In this document: piece after piece, positions 50,341 to 61,252 of the stretch
Numbering within the stretch: the stretch's first letter is position 1
Layout of the letters: each line of letters starts with the position of its first letter
Source: Thermoplasmata archaeon
GTDB taxonomy: Archaea > Thermoplasmatota > Thermoplasmata > GCA-020350865
DNA: 64,000 nucleotides
Assembly: GCA_020348445.1 (NCBI GenBank)
Contig: CP070751.1
Coordinates: 4,383,723 to 4,447,722 of the forward strand
Direction of reading: 5' to 3'
Program-made: the position numbers and the translations under genes
The notes under the pieces: model-generated
Told to the model about the DNA's origin: nothing
The model's input: only the letters and a program-made list of their open reading frames with translations
Databases searched by the model: none

Positions 50341-51495
50341 ATGTTTGCAGACAGGATGCAGAGAATCGGTCCCTCAGGGACATTGGTTACGAAAAATTTG
50401 GTTGAGAAACTAAAGGCCGAAGGAGTCAATGTTATATCATTTGCCCTCGGCGAGCCAGATTTTACTACTCCAAAGCACATTGTTGAAGCCGCGAATTCTG
50501 CCTTAGAAGAGGGATTCACCCATTACACTTCTTCCTATGGGATACCCGAACTTCGCGAGGCAATTGCCGAAAAGAGCAGAACCGAGAACAAGATACCCTG
50601 CAAGACAGAGAATGTTATAGTAACACCCACCAAGTTCGGAATATTTTCATCACTTTTATCATTGGCACAAAAGGGAGATGAGGTGATTCTGTCGGATCCT
50701 GGATTTGTTTCATATTTTCAGATCATCAATTTTACAGAGGCAAAGATCATTGGAGTGGAGCTCTCTGAGGAAGACGATTTCAGATTGCTTTCCGAGAATG
50801 TCTCAGAGGCGATAACTCCCAAGACAAAGGTAATTATGCTGAACTCGCCCAACAATCCCACAGGAAGCGTTTCAACAAAGGAAGACTTAAAGGGCATAGC
50901 TGATCTTGCCCAGGATAACGATATTTACATAATCTCAGATGAGGTCTACGAGAAGATCATTTACGATGGCACGCATCATTCCATTGCCTCTTTTGATGGC
51001 ATGTTCGACAGGACTGTGACCCTAAACGGTTTCTCAAAATCCTATGCCATGACCGGATGGCGACTTGGATGGGCAATAGCAAATGAGGATATAATAAACG
51101 CCATCAATAGAATCCAGCAGCACTCATTAACATGCGCAGTTTCTTTTGCCCAGAAAGCAGGTGTTCGCGCATTAACTGGTTCCCAGGAACCTGTAAAGGA
51201 GATGGTGAAGGAGTTTAAGGCAAGACGGGATATATTAGTAGAGGGAATAAACGCGATTCCGAATTTGAGGTGCAGGGTGCCTCAAGGTGCGTTCTATGTC
51301 TTCGTGAAATTCGTTTATGACATGTCTTCAGTTGATTTTTCCAAATTCTTAATAAAGAAAGCCAATGTTGCCGTAACTCCCGGGTCTGCCTTTGGAATAT
51401 GCGGTGAAGGTTATATCAGGTTGTCATATGCCACTTCCCGGAAGAATATCACCGAAGGCCTGAAGAGGATCAAAGAGACCCTATCTGAGTTGTAG
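50341..51495 (+). CDS. Class I/II pyridoxal-phosphate aminotransferase (aspartate aminotransferase-like)
   Basis: 384 residues, ATG 5 nt after AAGGTGA. Fold type I aminotransferase: substrate-domain start FALGEPDFTTP (~37-47), YTSSYGIPELREAIA, the PLP-contacting NSPNNPTG (~166-173), SDEVYEKIIYDG (~199-210), the Schiff-base Lys in GFSKSYAMTGWRLGW (~232-246) and the carboxylate-binding Arg in GYIRLSYA (~361-368). Such enzymes transfer amino groups between aspartate (or aromatic amino acids) and 2-oxoglutarate; the exact donor cannot be fixed by eye. Single-gene transcript by appearance. Confidence 0.92.
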   Translation: MFADRMQRIGPSGTLVTKNLVEKLKAEGVNVISFALGEPDFTTPKHIVEAANSALEEGFTHYTSSYGIPELREAIAEKSRTENKIPCKTENVIVTPTKFGIFSSLLSLAQKGDEVILSDPGFVSYFQIINFTEAKIIGVELSEEDDFRLLSENVSEAITPKTKVIMLNSPNNPTGSVSTKEDLKGIADLAQDNDIYIISDEVYEKIIYDGTHHSIASFDGMFDRTVTLNGFSKSYAMTGWRLGWAIANEDIINAINRIQQHSLTCAVSFAQKAGVRALTGSQEPVKEMVKEFKARRDILVEGINAIPNLRCRVPQGAFYVFVKFVYDMSSVDFSKFLIKKANVAVTPGSAFGICGEGYIRLSYATSRKNITEGLKRIKETLSEL

Positions 51496-51579
51496 AAATA
51501 GTCCCTTCTTTTGATTTTAGTCCTCCATAAAAAATGTTAAGTACTCATACTAAATATCGTTTCTCACGGAGGAGTGAAC

Positions 51580-51783
51580 ATGGTGGTTTACAAGATAATA
51601 GACATTGTAGGAATTTCTGAAAAAAGTTTTGCAGATGCAGCAAAAAACGCTGTTGACGAGGCAGCAAAGACGGTAAGAGGTGTTAAAAGAGCAGAGGTAG
51701 TGAAATTCGATTTGAAGGTGGAAAATGATGCGGTAACCAAGTACAGGGCCGAGGTCAAGGTATCCTTCGAAATCGAGAAATAG
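51580..51783 (+). CDS. Dodecin-family small protein lacking flavin-stacking Trp
   Basis: 67 residues from ATG 51580, five nt after GGAGGAG. The beta-alpha-beta-beta pattern VVYKIIDIVGISEKSFADAAKNAVDEAAKTVRGVKRAEVVKF...YRAEVKVSFEIEK (read in parts) is that of dodecins, which form hollow 12-mers that store flavin. In known dodecins the strand reads VxWxEV and a Gln follows in the next strand; here the Trp is Arg (VKRAEV) and the Gln position is Arg (KYRAEV). Flavin binding is therefore doubtful; another ligand or only the shell may be retained. Confidence 0.85.
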   Translation: MVVYKIIDIVGISEKSFADAAKNAVDEAAKTVRGVKRAEVVKFDLKVENDAVTKYRAEVKVSFEIEK

Positions 51784-51874
51784 AACTCTAACCAGCTCCT
51801 ATCATAAAATAAATCAAGGGAGCTTGTAATCTTACCTTTGTCTTTTCCATATTCTTTATAATAAAAATAGATGA

Positions 51875-54800
51875 TTATCTTAAAGTTCCTGTCAAGCCAC
51901 AATGCGGGCACTTGACTGTAGCAGGCTTTATTGCGGCCTCTGTTAGGAAGGATTTTTTACAACCAGGACACCCTATCTGTTCAGATGTACCTGTAGATGC
52001 TTTTGACTCCGATTTATGTTGAACCGTTTTGGAAGTTGAGTCTTGCAAGTTGATTGTCCCCGCAACTTTACAGTTAGGACATTGTACTTTAATCGGGCCA
52101 CCAGTGTTCACCACATTAAATAAATGACTGCACTGTGGGCAGGTGATTTGTATTGTTGCTGATTGAAGTTGCTGCTCGGGTTGTCGTTGCTCTATTTGGG
52201 CTTTTTTTGATTCTACCGTTAAAACAGTGGTACAAAACGGGCATTTGACGTTCATTGTCATACCGATATCATTGACCTGGAGAAGGTTGTTGCAGATGGA
52301 ACATTTTACTTGAAAGGTATTTGAGGTTTCGATCTCTGGCTCAGCGATTTCTGACATTGCGTGTTTCTTTTTTGTTAAAATCAAAATCACAATAATAACC
52401 GCGATGACAATGGCTAATAACACGAATAATAGGAAAGACACCGCTGGAAAATCTTCTTCTTTCTCTCTTATAGGCTTAGGCTCTGTCGTAAACTCTAGCT
52501 CGAATTTATCTTCCAACCTTTTATCTACCATATCTTTTGCTGGGGTGCCGATGGAGATTTGGTAAAGTGTATCATACTCGAGAGAATCCGAAAATGTAAG
52601 GATCATGGTCTTATTGTCGTTACTCCATGAACATGAATATTCGATTTGTGGAGATATCGAAAACGCCGATTCGACTGACTCAGTATTCATTGGCTCGTTA
52701 AATTCTATAATAATCTCTATATTCACGGCAACATCCATTGCTTTATCATTTATTGAAGATGAGACAATAGAAGGAGAGTATATATCTATCCTAAATGCGA
52801 ACCATTTTTTATTTATATGGCCTGCAGCGTCCACCGCTATTATTGTGATAGTATAATCACCATCTTCCCATTCTGAAGTATCGATATCATACGGTTCTTT
52901 AAATATCTCCAATGAATCCTGGTTTTTAGAATAATCAACTGAGATTAAGTTTAAATCAGAAATGTCAAAATCAAGGGTTGAGGCCTGCATTAATAAGGTG
53001 TTGTTTTCAGGTGAATTTAGGGTGATCTCTGGCCATGCTGTGTCCTTGGTAAAGACATACTGATCTATGTTACCAATACTGGCCAAGTCCACTGCAATGA
53101 TATCGATTACATATCTCCCGTCTTGCCAATCTTTGGTGTATATGCGATAGGGGAGGGGCAGGAGAATGTATGAATCGTTGTTTATTCTGTAATAAACCGC
53201 ATCCAAGTTCTCGTCTGTAATCGTGAAATAGATCTCCATATCCTCCGTAATAATCGTGTTGTTTTCGGGTGAGTTCAAGGTGATTACTGGAGGTGTCGTA
53301 TCCTTTGTAAATACGAATTGCTCCCTTCGTAGGTTGCCTGCCAAATCCTCAGCAGTTACTTCGATGACATGTCTTCCATCTTCCCAGGAATCTGTGTCGA
53401 TATTATAGGGGAAGGAGAGGTATAGAACACCATTATCGTCTTTAATATAGCTTACCTCGCCCAGATTGTCATCTGAAATCGTGAGATTAATCTCCACATT
53501 CCATATAATATAGGAATTATTATGAGGGGAATTCAGCGTAATTGAAGGGGGTGTTGAATCGATGGTGATATTGAACCACTGTGTAATTGCATTGCCATGG
53601 GTGTCTAATGCATAAATCTCAAGGATATAATTTGCATCTGTCCATTCTGTTGTATCGATGTCATGGGGTGGGGCAAGAGTTTGTTCTGGCCCGCTGTTCT
53701 TCGAGTATGCCACTTTATACAAATTCGGATCTAGGATGGATAAATTAATCAAAGTTCCAGGCTTGATTACAGAATTATTAAAAGGTGATACAAGCTCTAT
53801 GGTTGGAGGGAAATAGTCTGGTACCCACGGAGCTGTTAATGGATAATTGTCTTGGGAATCTGAATCAATAACATAAGCCTCATCCCCTATTCCGTCGCTA
53901 CCTAGCTGATCTTGATCTGGACCGTTGTAGTCATCCTCCCCGGTATAATCAGTCCAATAGTTACCACCTGAAGGATAACCATCATCCCAGTAATTATCGG
54001 TTCCATCATCACATGCTTGTATCGTATTATATTGAATATTGTTGTGGTAAATGTGATTATTTGAGGTATAATCTCTTATACTTATGCCCTGATTGTTGTT
54101 AAAGGAAATGTTATTATATGTGATTTTATTCTCACTTGCGTCCCAAAGAAAAATACCAACTAAGTTATTTGAGGCAGTGTTACCTGTGATATTGTTTTCG
54201 TTAGAATCCATGATATAGATACCATCAATATTTTCCGAGCAATTATTGTCTGTGATGATGTTACTGTTGGAATTAAATACATAGAGACCGTATATATTAT
54301 TTAAAGAGAGGTTATTGCCTCTGATGTTATTGTTAGAGGAGAAACCAAGTTCAATGCCAACTGAGGAATATGTAAGCTCCTGATTTTCAATATTAACGTT
54401 CACACAATTTGCGAGAATTACTTGTCCTGCACCGTTAGGAACCGTACTTCCTGTTTGGTTCTTCCAATAATAAATTGGTTTTCCGTTAACGGTGTTGGAT
54501 GTATCGATATTGTGTGTATTCCAATGCTCCAGAAGATTACCTTTAATAAAGATACCATTTCCTAACATTGTATTACCAGTCAGAACATTCTCACTTGAAG
54601 ACTCAATATAAATACCCTCAAAAAAGGTTGAGGAGATGGTATTGCCGGTTAGTCTGTTTCCATTTGAGTGACCGAGTAAAATACCATTAGGGTTATCTGA
54701 AGCGATGTTACTTTTAATGTCGTTTCTCTCTGAGTGATGGAGAATGATGACATACCAATTATCGTAGAAGTCATTATTAGTAATCTTGTTCTCGCTTGAA

Positions 54801-57800
54801 TAATGGAGTTGAATGCCTACATTGTTTTCTAATGCTGTGTTACCTGTAATGTTGTTCCCAATAGAAGAATCGAGATATAAACCACAATCGTTATTAAATA
54901 AGATGTTATTATAAATTGTATTATAATTTGAATTTATTTTTATTCCGACTTCAAGATAGCTGCTATTCACCAAAGTAAATCCGGTCATATTCACAAAATC
55001 AGCGTTAATTGTAACTACATCGCCACTTCCTCTACAATCTATTATTGTAGTTTCGCTATTTTCCCCTGTTAAATTTATCGTCTTATCAATTATAATATTT
55101 TCACAATAAATTCCGGCTGGTACTTCTATCGTATGCCCATCTAAGGTATCAGTATCATCAATCGCCGCCTGGATAGTATCAAAGTATTCATCTGTATCGA
55201 TGTTGTGTACAGGGCCAGGGGGTGGCGGATTCAACCACCCATTCTCGGTAGTATATGGATAGATATCCTGATTTAATCCGCCCTCTATCGCTCTTGCGTC
55301 ATCAACAATCCCATCGCTCCCAGGCTGATTTTGATCGGGACCACTGCAATCATCTGGTGTTGTCCAGTCGGACCAGTAGTTGCCGCCTGAGGGGTAGCTA
55401 TCGTTCCAGAAGTTAGTGCCTTCATCATAGGCTTGATTTGTATTGTCTATGATGTTGTTGTGATATATCCTGTTGCTGTTTGATAATGACTCGATAAAGA
55501 TGCCGTAATAGTTATTCGATACATTGTTGCTAGTTATGTTGTTGTTTGATGAATCGGAAAGATAGATGCCTGGACCGTTGTTCGAATGAACAGTGTTGCC
55601 TATTATCCTATTATTTGATGATGATGAAAGCGAAATGCCATCATCCAAATTGTCTGAAATATTATTGCCTGTTATGTTGTTATTCGATGACGACCCAAGA
55701 TATACGGCCACTAAATTGTCCACAAGAGTATTGCCTGTTATTGTATTGTTGTTCGAGGATGAGGAAAGATAGAAACCCCAATAGATCGATGATATGCTAT
55801 TGTCTATGATGCTATTGTTTGATGATGAATAAAGATTGATGCCGCAATAATTGTAAAATAGATTGTTAGATGTTATGTTATTGTTTTGTGATAAACCAAG
55901 TCGGATCCCGTCGTAAAAATTGTTCGAAGCATCATTATCTATGATATTGTTGTTAGATGACCCATAAAGAGTGATGCCACAGTTATTCCAGGGTACGCTG
56001 TTATGAAATACCCTACAGTTACGGACAGTGTAAAGTTCAATTCCTGTGTCATATGGGTCGTCTCCGCTATAGGTAATTGTAAAGCCTGTGATATTCACCC
56101 AATCTGCGGTCACATTGACAACAACTCCGCTAAAGCTTCCATTTATAATGGTGGTATCTCTATCTTCCCCGATCAGACTGAGAGTTTTGTAGACCATCAC
56201 ATTTTCATAGTACGTTCCCGCAGAGACCTCTATCGTGTGTCCATCCAAAGTATCAGAATCATCAATCGCCTCCTGTATTGTATCGAAGTATTCATTAGTA
56301 TCAATATTGTGTACCTGGCCAGTTACTGGAATGCTAAGCCATCCACTCTTGATTGTATATGGATAGTTATCTTGCCCAAAAGCCCCATCTACAACTCTTG
56401 GATTGTCAACAATTCCATCATCTCCAGGTTGATCCTGATTTGGACCACTGTAATCATCAGGAGCCGTCCAATCGGACCAATGGTTGCCGCCTGATGGATA
56501 ACCGTTGTCCCACAGGTTCCCGATATTCGTATTTTGATATGCCTGATTTGTATTATCAATGAAGTTATTATGATAGATTGTGTTGTATGTAGAATCTATA
56601 AGATAAATGCCGTAATCATTGTTTGAGGAAATATTGTTATGCGTAATGTTGTTATCTGATGAAGTGTCTATATCTATACCACGGGGATTTCCCGTGATAT
56701 TATTTCCTTTAATCTGGATATTTGAAGTAAATCCAAGGCTTATACCTGAAACATCGTTTGTTGAAATATTATTGTTCATAATATAGTTGTAAATTGATGA
56801 CCAGCTAATAGAAATACCAGAAAATCCGTTGGCTGAAGCATTGTTGTTTAATATAAAATTGTTTGATGATGTTGCGGTAACTGTAATACCATTCAAATTG
56901 TTCAAGATTACATCGTTGTCCAAAACCTGATTGTTGTTAGAAGATTGTCGAATATCGATTCCAACATCATTGTTGGATATATAGTTACCTCTTATTGTGT
57001 TATTATTTGCAGCAAGCTGTAGATAGATACCCTGCCTTGAGTTTGTTGAGATGTTGTTTCCCTCAATTATATTGTATGATGATGACTCAATATAAATACC
57101 GTAACTATTGTTCCGTATCTTGTTACTGTAGATGCCATTGTAATCAGACTCTATCTGTATCCCTGAGTTTGCATCTTCGCTATTAATTATTGAAAACCCT
57201 GTTATATTTACCCAATCAGCGGTGATCCGAATGACATCTCCTATTTCGTTAGCATCAATAATTGTATTGTTCACATCCTCCCCTATCAGGTTTAATCTTT
57301 TACCCACCACAACATTCTCATAATACATCCCAGAAGAGACTTCTATGGTGTGGCCATCTATTGTATCAGGATCATCAATTGCCTCCTGGATCATATCGAA
57401 GTATTCATCTGTATCAATGTTGTGCACAGGACCTATTGGCGGCTGACTCTGCCACCCGTTCTCAGTCGTATAGGGATAATTATCCTGATTTAATCCGCCC
57501 TCTATCGCTCTAGCGTCATCAACAATCCCATCGCTCCCAGGCTGATTTTGATCGGGGCCCCTGCAATCATCTGGTGTTGTCCAGTCGGACCAGTAGTTAC
57601 CACCAGATGGGTAGTCATCATCCCAGTAGTTGGTGCATTCGTCATGGGCATGAATCGTGTTATCTACGAAATTATTGTGATAGATATTATTATCGTCTGA
57701 AGGCCAATCAACAGAATTAACAGAAATCCCATGGTAGTTATTCGAAATATTGTTAAATTTTATATTGTTGTCGTGTGAAAGCATATTAACAGAAATCCCA

Positions 57801-60800
57801 TGGTAGTTATTCGATATATTGTTGTAGGTTATATTGTTATAAGAGGCGCAAAGGAAGTATGTACCATTCTCAGTGTTTGAATGAATATCGTTGTTCGTAA
57901 TGTTCGACCAAACGGTAAACATCACCAACATACCATTCTTATTGTTTGAAACATTGTTGAATGTAATATCACTAAAATATGTTGTATCCTGGAGTATACC
58001 CCATATGCCATTCGAATGACAGTTATTGTTCGTAATTAAATTATCATACACATGCCAAAATATATAGATACCTACCTGATTATTCGAAATGGCATTGTTG
58101 TCGCGAATAGTGTTATTGGAAGAAGTCTCGATAAATATTCCGTTGTCCCCGTTCTGAACGGTAAATCCAGAAATATTCACCCAATCAGCATATACATAAA
58201 TCACATTCCCACTCCCTCCTCCATCGATTTTAGTCGTATCCCGATCCTCTCCAACTAGACTTATTGTTTTATTCACAATGACATTCTCATAATATGTGCC
58301 GCCTGAGGCTTCAATTGTGTGTCCATCCATGGTATCAGGATCATCGATTGCTGCTTGGATTGTATCGAAGTATTCGTCTGTATCAATGTTGTGGACTGGT
58401 TGCCTTTCCCAACCATTTGGTGTTGTGAAAGGGTAATTATCTTGGTTTGAACCGCCCGTGATGGTTCTTGGGTTGTCAACAATCCCGTCACTACCAGGCT
58501 CATTTTGGCTTGATCCGCTGTTATCATCAGGTGTCGTCCAGTCGGACCAGTAGTTGCCGCCTGAGGGGTAGCTATCGTTCCAGAAGTTTGTGCCTTCATC
58601 ATAGACTTGATTTATATTGTCTATGATATTATTGTGGTAAATTCGGTTGTTTGATGATGTTCTGAGATAGATTCCATAATCATTGTTTGACATATTATTG
58701 TTTATTATGGTGTTGTTTAATGATGTCCAGAGATAGATACCATAATCATTGTTCGAAACATTATTGTTTATTATGGTGTTGTTTGATGATAAATGAAGAT
58801 TGATGCAGCGTAAGGTGTTTGATAAATTATTATTTGTTATGGTGTTGTTTGATGACGAGTCAAGAAAGATATTCTCGTAACTGTTCGATGAAACATTATT
58901 ACTTGCCATTAAGACATTTTTAGAGTATGCAATCTCTATTCCTATATCAGTGTTGGTTATTTGCAAGTTCCTCACATCTATATCTGTACAATTAGCTAGA
59001 ATAAGTTGTCCGAGTGACACACCATCAATATTAATGTCGCTGCAATCCTTGTAGTAATACAATGGCTTTTCGTTCACAATATTATTCGTAGGTATATTGT
59101 GAGAATTGAAATGTGATTGTTGATCTCCCCAAATACAAATCCCGTCATTGATGAAATTATTGTTGGTAATATTGATATTTGATGACCAATGAAGTTCAAT
59201 GCCAATCCAATTGTTCGATACATTGTTGTTAGTAATGTTGTTGTTTGATGATAAGACAAGAGCAATGCCATATTCATCATGTAAATAAACATTGTTGTTA
59301 GTGATGTTGTTATTCGGTGATCTGGAAAGAAAAATACCATCCCAGATATTTGAATAAATATTGTTGTTATTGATGTTGTTGTTTGACGATGAGATAAGAA
59401 CAATGCCAATAGTATTGTTTGAAACATTGTTGCTTGTTATTATATTGTCGTTTGAGGATGAGTAAAGACCGATGCCTTCTCCATTTCTCGTAACATTGTT
59501 GCCTGTTATCTCGTTATTTGATGATGATACAAAAAAGATACCGTCTACATTGTTTGATGATATCTTGTTATCTATAAGAAAGCTATTTGATGATGACTCA
59601 AAATATATGCCCTGCCCATTGTTAGATATGACATTGTTGTTAACGATCATACAGTTCTGGACTTTGTAAAGCTCTATCCCTGCATTCCAAAAATCACCTC
59701 CGCTATTAGTGAGTGTAAATCCTGAGACATTCACCCGATCAGCGCTCACATTCACGACATCTCCACTCCCCCCTCCATCAATTATTGTTGTATCTTTATC
59801 CTCGCCAATTAGATTTATACTCTTGTCCACCAATACATTCTCATAATACGGTGCACTGTCATCATAAACATATACCGTGTCTCCATTGCTCGCATTTTCA
59901 ATTGCCCATTGTATATGTGTGTAATTTCCAGAACCTGATCCTCCAACATACAAAGTCTTTACTATATCTTCGATACCCCAATTATCTGAGGAAGATATAT
60001 CTGCCCATGAGTCTGGCCAGGATTCGTCACTACCATCAGGCCAGTTGAACAATCCCTCCGGATTATCATCGTAACTCCGAAATTCTATGCCCATGACCTG
60101 ATCACAATCTATGATATTAAGAAATGAATATGAAATGGAAAGCTCAGCAGTCCAGGTCGAAGCATCAGATGAGGTTTCGTTCCACACTTCTCCTGCCCAC
60201 TCATCCACTGGAACTGATTCCCATCCTGAGCCGCTCCCACGATTGATTTCCGATGTACTTACATCCCTTCTGATATAGAATTGATAATCATCTGGCTGAG
60301 GATGTAATTCTCCATTATGTTCAGTATCGATGCCTATTACTATATCATCCCCCCAATAATAGGTTGAATCGATAATGTGGCTCATAAAATATAATGTATC
60401 GTCATCATGTTTTAAATATACATTAATCTCCCCTTGGGCGTTGTAAAATCTGATCGAATTTGCATCATCCCATTCGCCTGGCGAGATTACACCATCAATT
60501 GTAGGTGTGGCTCCAAATCTTACATCAATGGTCGGGATGTATTGGTATTGCCATGAGTCTTCAGAATATAGTGTGATGTATTCGGGGTAATTTTCGTACA
60601 CATCGCAATGATCCCCAAAATGCATTTCAATCATCACTTTTGGATAATATGAGGATTTGAAACCGCTGAGATCGAACCAATTCGCGATCATAGCGATATC
60701 TAGGTTAAATAACTCTGAATAACCGTTAGATATGTATTGCTCAAAATCGGCTTGCATATTATCCCCACTGTGATATATCGAAACCACACCACCCCCTAAA

Positions 60801-61252
60801 GTAAATCTATAGCTATTGTTATCACAAGAACCGTGATATGCTTGGATATTTATGCATAGGATTGATAGGTTCATTCTCCCATATAATGAAGGGTCCATAC
60901 GAATAAGTTGTTCTGATGGAACAGATCCTTCCAATTCATCAATAACAAGATTTGGACCGACAACTGTGGCTCCAGTGGAAGTCGCTATCTGTTCTACAAC
61001 AGTTGGATTAAAATGATCACCATGTTCGTGGGTAATGAGGATAATATCTGCTTCTGGATTCGAAGCGGCAGGTTGTTGGATAACATCTGTATAGATTACA
61101 GGCCCGATTCCATCATCAATTATAAATTGATCATTATTTATGAATGTAACTGTTATTGTTTCTTCGTTATGAGCCAAAGCTTCTTGTGAGATTTCAAAAA
61201 ATGATACTACAGTAAGAAAACACACCAATACTGCAGCGATTACCCTTTTCGT
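51875..61252 (-). CDS. Giant membrane-anchored protein: metallo-beta-lactamase-like domain, NosD beta-helices, Ig-like domains, cytoplasmic zinc ribbons
   Basis: At least 3117 residues from TTG 61228. A better start is probably ACG 61252, 4 nt after GAGGTGA, which adds TKRVIAAV and completes a signal peptide ending EISQEALA. In order (numbered from TTG): metallo-beta-lactamase-like domain (~20-235, ITHEHGDHF at ~62); a CBM9/DOMON-like domain (~240-410); six or so NosD-type right-handed beta-helix blocks (~425-2450) with the unit SNNNITNNN, each opened by NIDTDEYFDTIQAAIDD...GHTIEV; three or four Ig-like domains (~2470-2760); a Big_5-like domain (~2800-2920); one membrane helix (~2927-2952); and three zinc ribbons (CxxC pairs near 2976, 3030 and 3087). 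Ribbons should be cytoplasmic. Likely surface carbohydrate binding or cleavage, with possible inward signalling; inference. Confidence 0.88.
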   Translation of the reverse strand, partial: TKRVIAAVLVCFLTVVSFFEISQEALAHNEETITVTFINNDQFIIDDGIGPVIYTDVIQQPAASNPEADIILITHEHGDHFNPTVVEQIATSTGATVVGPNLVIDELEGSVPSEQLIRMDPSLYGRMNLSILCINIQAYHGSCDNNSYRFTLGGGVVSIYHSGDNMQADFEQYISNGYSELFNLDIAMIANWFDLSGFKSSYYPKVMIEMHFGDHCDVYENYPEYITLYSEDSWQYQYIPTIDVRFGATPTIDGVISPGEWDDANSIRFYNAQGEINVYLKHDDDTLYFMSHIIDSTYYWGDDIVIGIDTEHNGELHPQPDDYQFYIRRDVSTSEINRGSGSGWESVPVDEWAGEVWNETSSDASTWTAELSISYSFLNIIDCDQVMGIEFRSYDDNPEGLFNWPDGSDESWPDSWADISSSDNWGIEDIVKTLYVGGSGSGNYTHIQWAIENASNGDTVYVYDDSAPYYENVLVDKSINLIGEDKDTTIIDGGGSGDVVNVSADRVNVSGFTLTNSGGDFWNAGIELYKVQNCMIVNNNVISNNGQGIYFESSSNSFLIDNKISSNNVDGIFFVSSSNNEITGNNVTRNGEGIGLYSSSNDNIITSNNVSNNTIGIVLISSSNNNINNNNIYSNIWDGIFLSRSPNNNITNNNVYLHDEYGIALVLSSNNNITNNNVSNNWIGIELHWSSNINITNNNFINDGICIWGDQQSHFNSHNIPTNNIVNEKPLYYYKDCSDINIDGVSLGQLILANCTDIDVRNLQITNTDIGIEIAYSKNVLMASNNVSSNSYENIFLDSSSNNTITNNNLSNTLRCINLHLSSNNTIINNNVSNNDYGIYLWTSLNNTIINNNMSNNDYGIYLRTSSNNRIYHNNIIDNINQVYDEGTNFWNDSYPSGGNYWSDWTTPDDNSGSSQNEPGSDGIVDNPRTITGGSNQDNYPFTTPNGWERQPVHNIDTDEYFDTIQAAIDDPDTMDGHTIEASGGTYYENVIVNKTISLVGEDRDTTKIDGGGSGNVIYVYADWVNISGFTVQNGDNGIFIETSSNNTIRDNNAISNNQVGIYIFWHVYDNLITNNNCHSNGIWGILQDTTYFSDITFNNVSNNKNGMLVMFTVWSNITNNDIHSNTENGTYFLCASYNNITYNNISNNYHGISVNMLSHDNNIKFNNISNNYHGISVNSVDWPSDDNNIYHNNFVDNTIHAHDECTNYWDDDYPSGGNYWSDWTTPDDCRGPDQNQPGSDGIVDDARAIEGGLNQDNYPYTTENGWQSQPPIGPVHNIDTDEYFDMIQEAIDDPDTIDGHTIEVSSGMYYENVVVGKRLNLIGEDVNNTIIDANEIGDVIRITADWVNITGFSIINSEDANSGIQIESDYNGIYSNKIRNNSYGIYIESSSYNIIEGNNISTNSRQGIYLQLAANNNTIRGNYISNNDVGIDIRQSSNNNQVLDNDVILNNLNGITVTATSSNNFILNNNASANGFSGISISWSSIYNYIMNNNISTNDVSGISLGFTSNIQIKGNNITGNPRGIDIDTSSDNNITHNNISSNNDYGIYLIDSTYNTIYHNNFIDNTNQAYQNTNIGNLWDNGYPSGGNHWSDWTAPDDYSGPNQDQPGDDGIVDNPRVVDGAFGQDNYPYTIKSGWLSIPVTGQVHNIDTNEYFDTIQEAIDDSDTLDGHTIEVSAGTYYENVMVYKTLSLIGEDRDTTIINGSFSGVVVNVTADWVNITGFTITYSGDDPYDTGIELYTVRNCRVFHNSVPWNNCGITLYGSSNNNIIDNDASNNFYDGIRLGLSQNNNITSNNLFYNYCGINLYSSSNNSIIDNSISSIYWGFYLSSSSNNNTITGNTLVDNLVAVYLGSSSNNNITGNNISDNLDDGISLSSSSNNRIIGNTVHSNNGPGIYLSDSSNNNITSNNVSNNYYGIFIESLSNSNRIYHNNIIDNTNQAYDEGTNFWNDSYPSGGNYWSDWTTPDDCSGPDQNQPGSDGIVDDARAIEGGLNQDIYPYTTENGWLNPPPPGPVHNIDTDEYFDTIQAAIDDTDTLDGHTIEVPAGIYCENIIIDKTINLTGENSETTIIDCRGSGDVVTINADFVNMTGFTLVNSSYLEVGIKINSNYNTIYNNILFNNDCGLYLDSSIGNNITGNTALENNVGIQLHYSSENKITNNDFYDNWYVIILHHSERNDIKSNIASDNPNGILLGHSNGNRLTGNTISSTFFEGIYIESSSENVLTGNTMLGNGIFIKGNLLEHWNTHNIDTSNTVNGKPIYYWKNQTGSTVPNGAGQVILANCVNVNIENQELTYSSVGIELGFSSNNNIRGNNLSLNNIYGLYVFNSNSNIITDNNCSENIDGIYIMDSNENNITGNTASNNLVGIFLWDASENKITYNNISFNNNQGISIRDYTSNNHIYHNNIQYNTIQACDDGTDNYWDDGYPSGGNYWTDYTGEDDYNGPDQDQLGSDGIGDEAYVIDSDSQDNYPLTAPWVPDYFPPTIELVSPFNNSVIKPGTLINLSILDPNLYKVAYSKNSGPEQTLAPPHDIDTTEWTDANYILEIYALDTHGNAITQWFNITIDSTPPSITLNSPHNNSYIIWNVEINLTISDDNLGEVSYIKDDNGVLYLSFPYNIDTDSWEDGRHVIEVTAEDLAGNLRREQFVFTKDTTPPVITLNSPENNTIITEDMEIYFTITDENLDAVYYRINNDSYILLPLPYRIYTKDWQDGRYVIDIIAVDLASIGNIDQYVFTKDTAWPEITLNSPENNTLLMQASTLDFDISDLNLISVDYSKNQDSLEIFKEPYDIDTSEWEDGDYTITIIAVDAAGHINKKWFAFRIDIYSPSIVSSSINDKAMDVAVNIEIIIEFNEPMNTESVESAFSISPQIEYSCSWSNDNKTMILTFSDSLEYDTLYQISIGTPAKDMVDKRLEDKFELEFTTEPKPIREKEEDFPAVSFLLFVLLAIVIAVIIVILILTKKKHAMSEIAEPEIETSNTFQVKCSICNNLLQVNDIGMTMNVKCPFCTTVLTVESKKAQIEQRQPEQQLQSATIQITCPQCSHLFNVVNTGGPIKVQCPNCKVAGTINLQDSTSKTVQHKSESKASTGTSEQIGCPGCKKSFLTEAAIKPATVKCPHCGLTGTLR

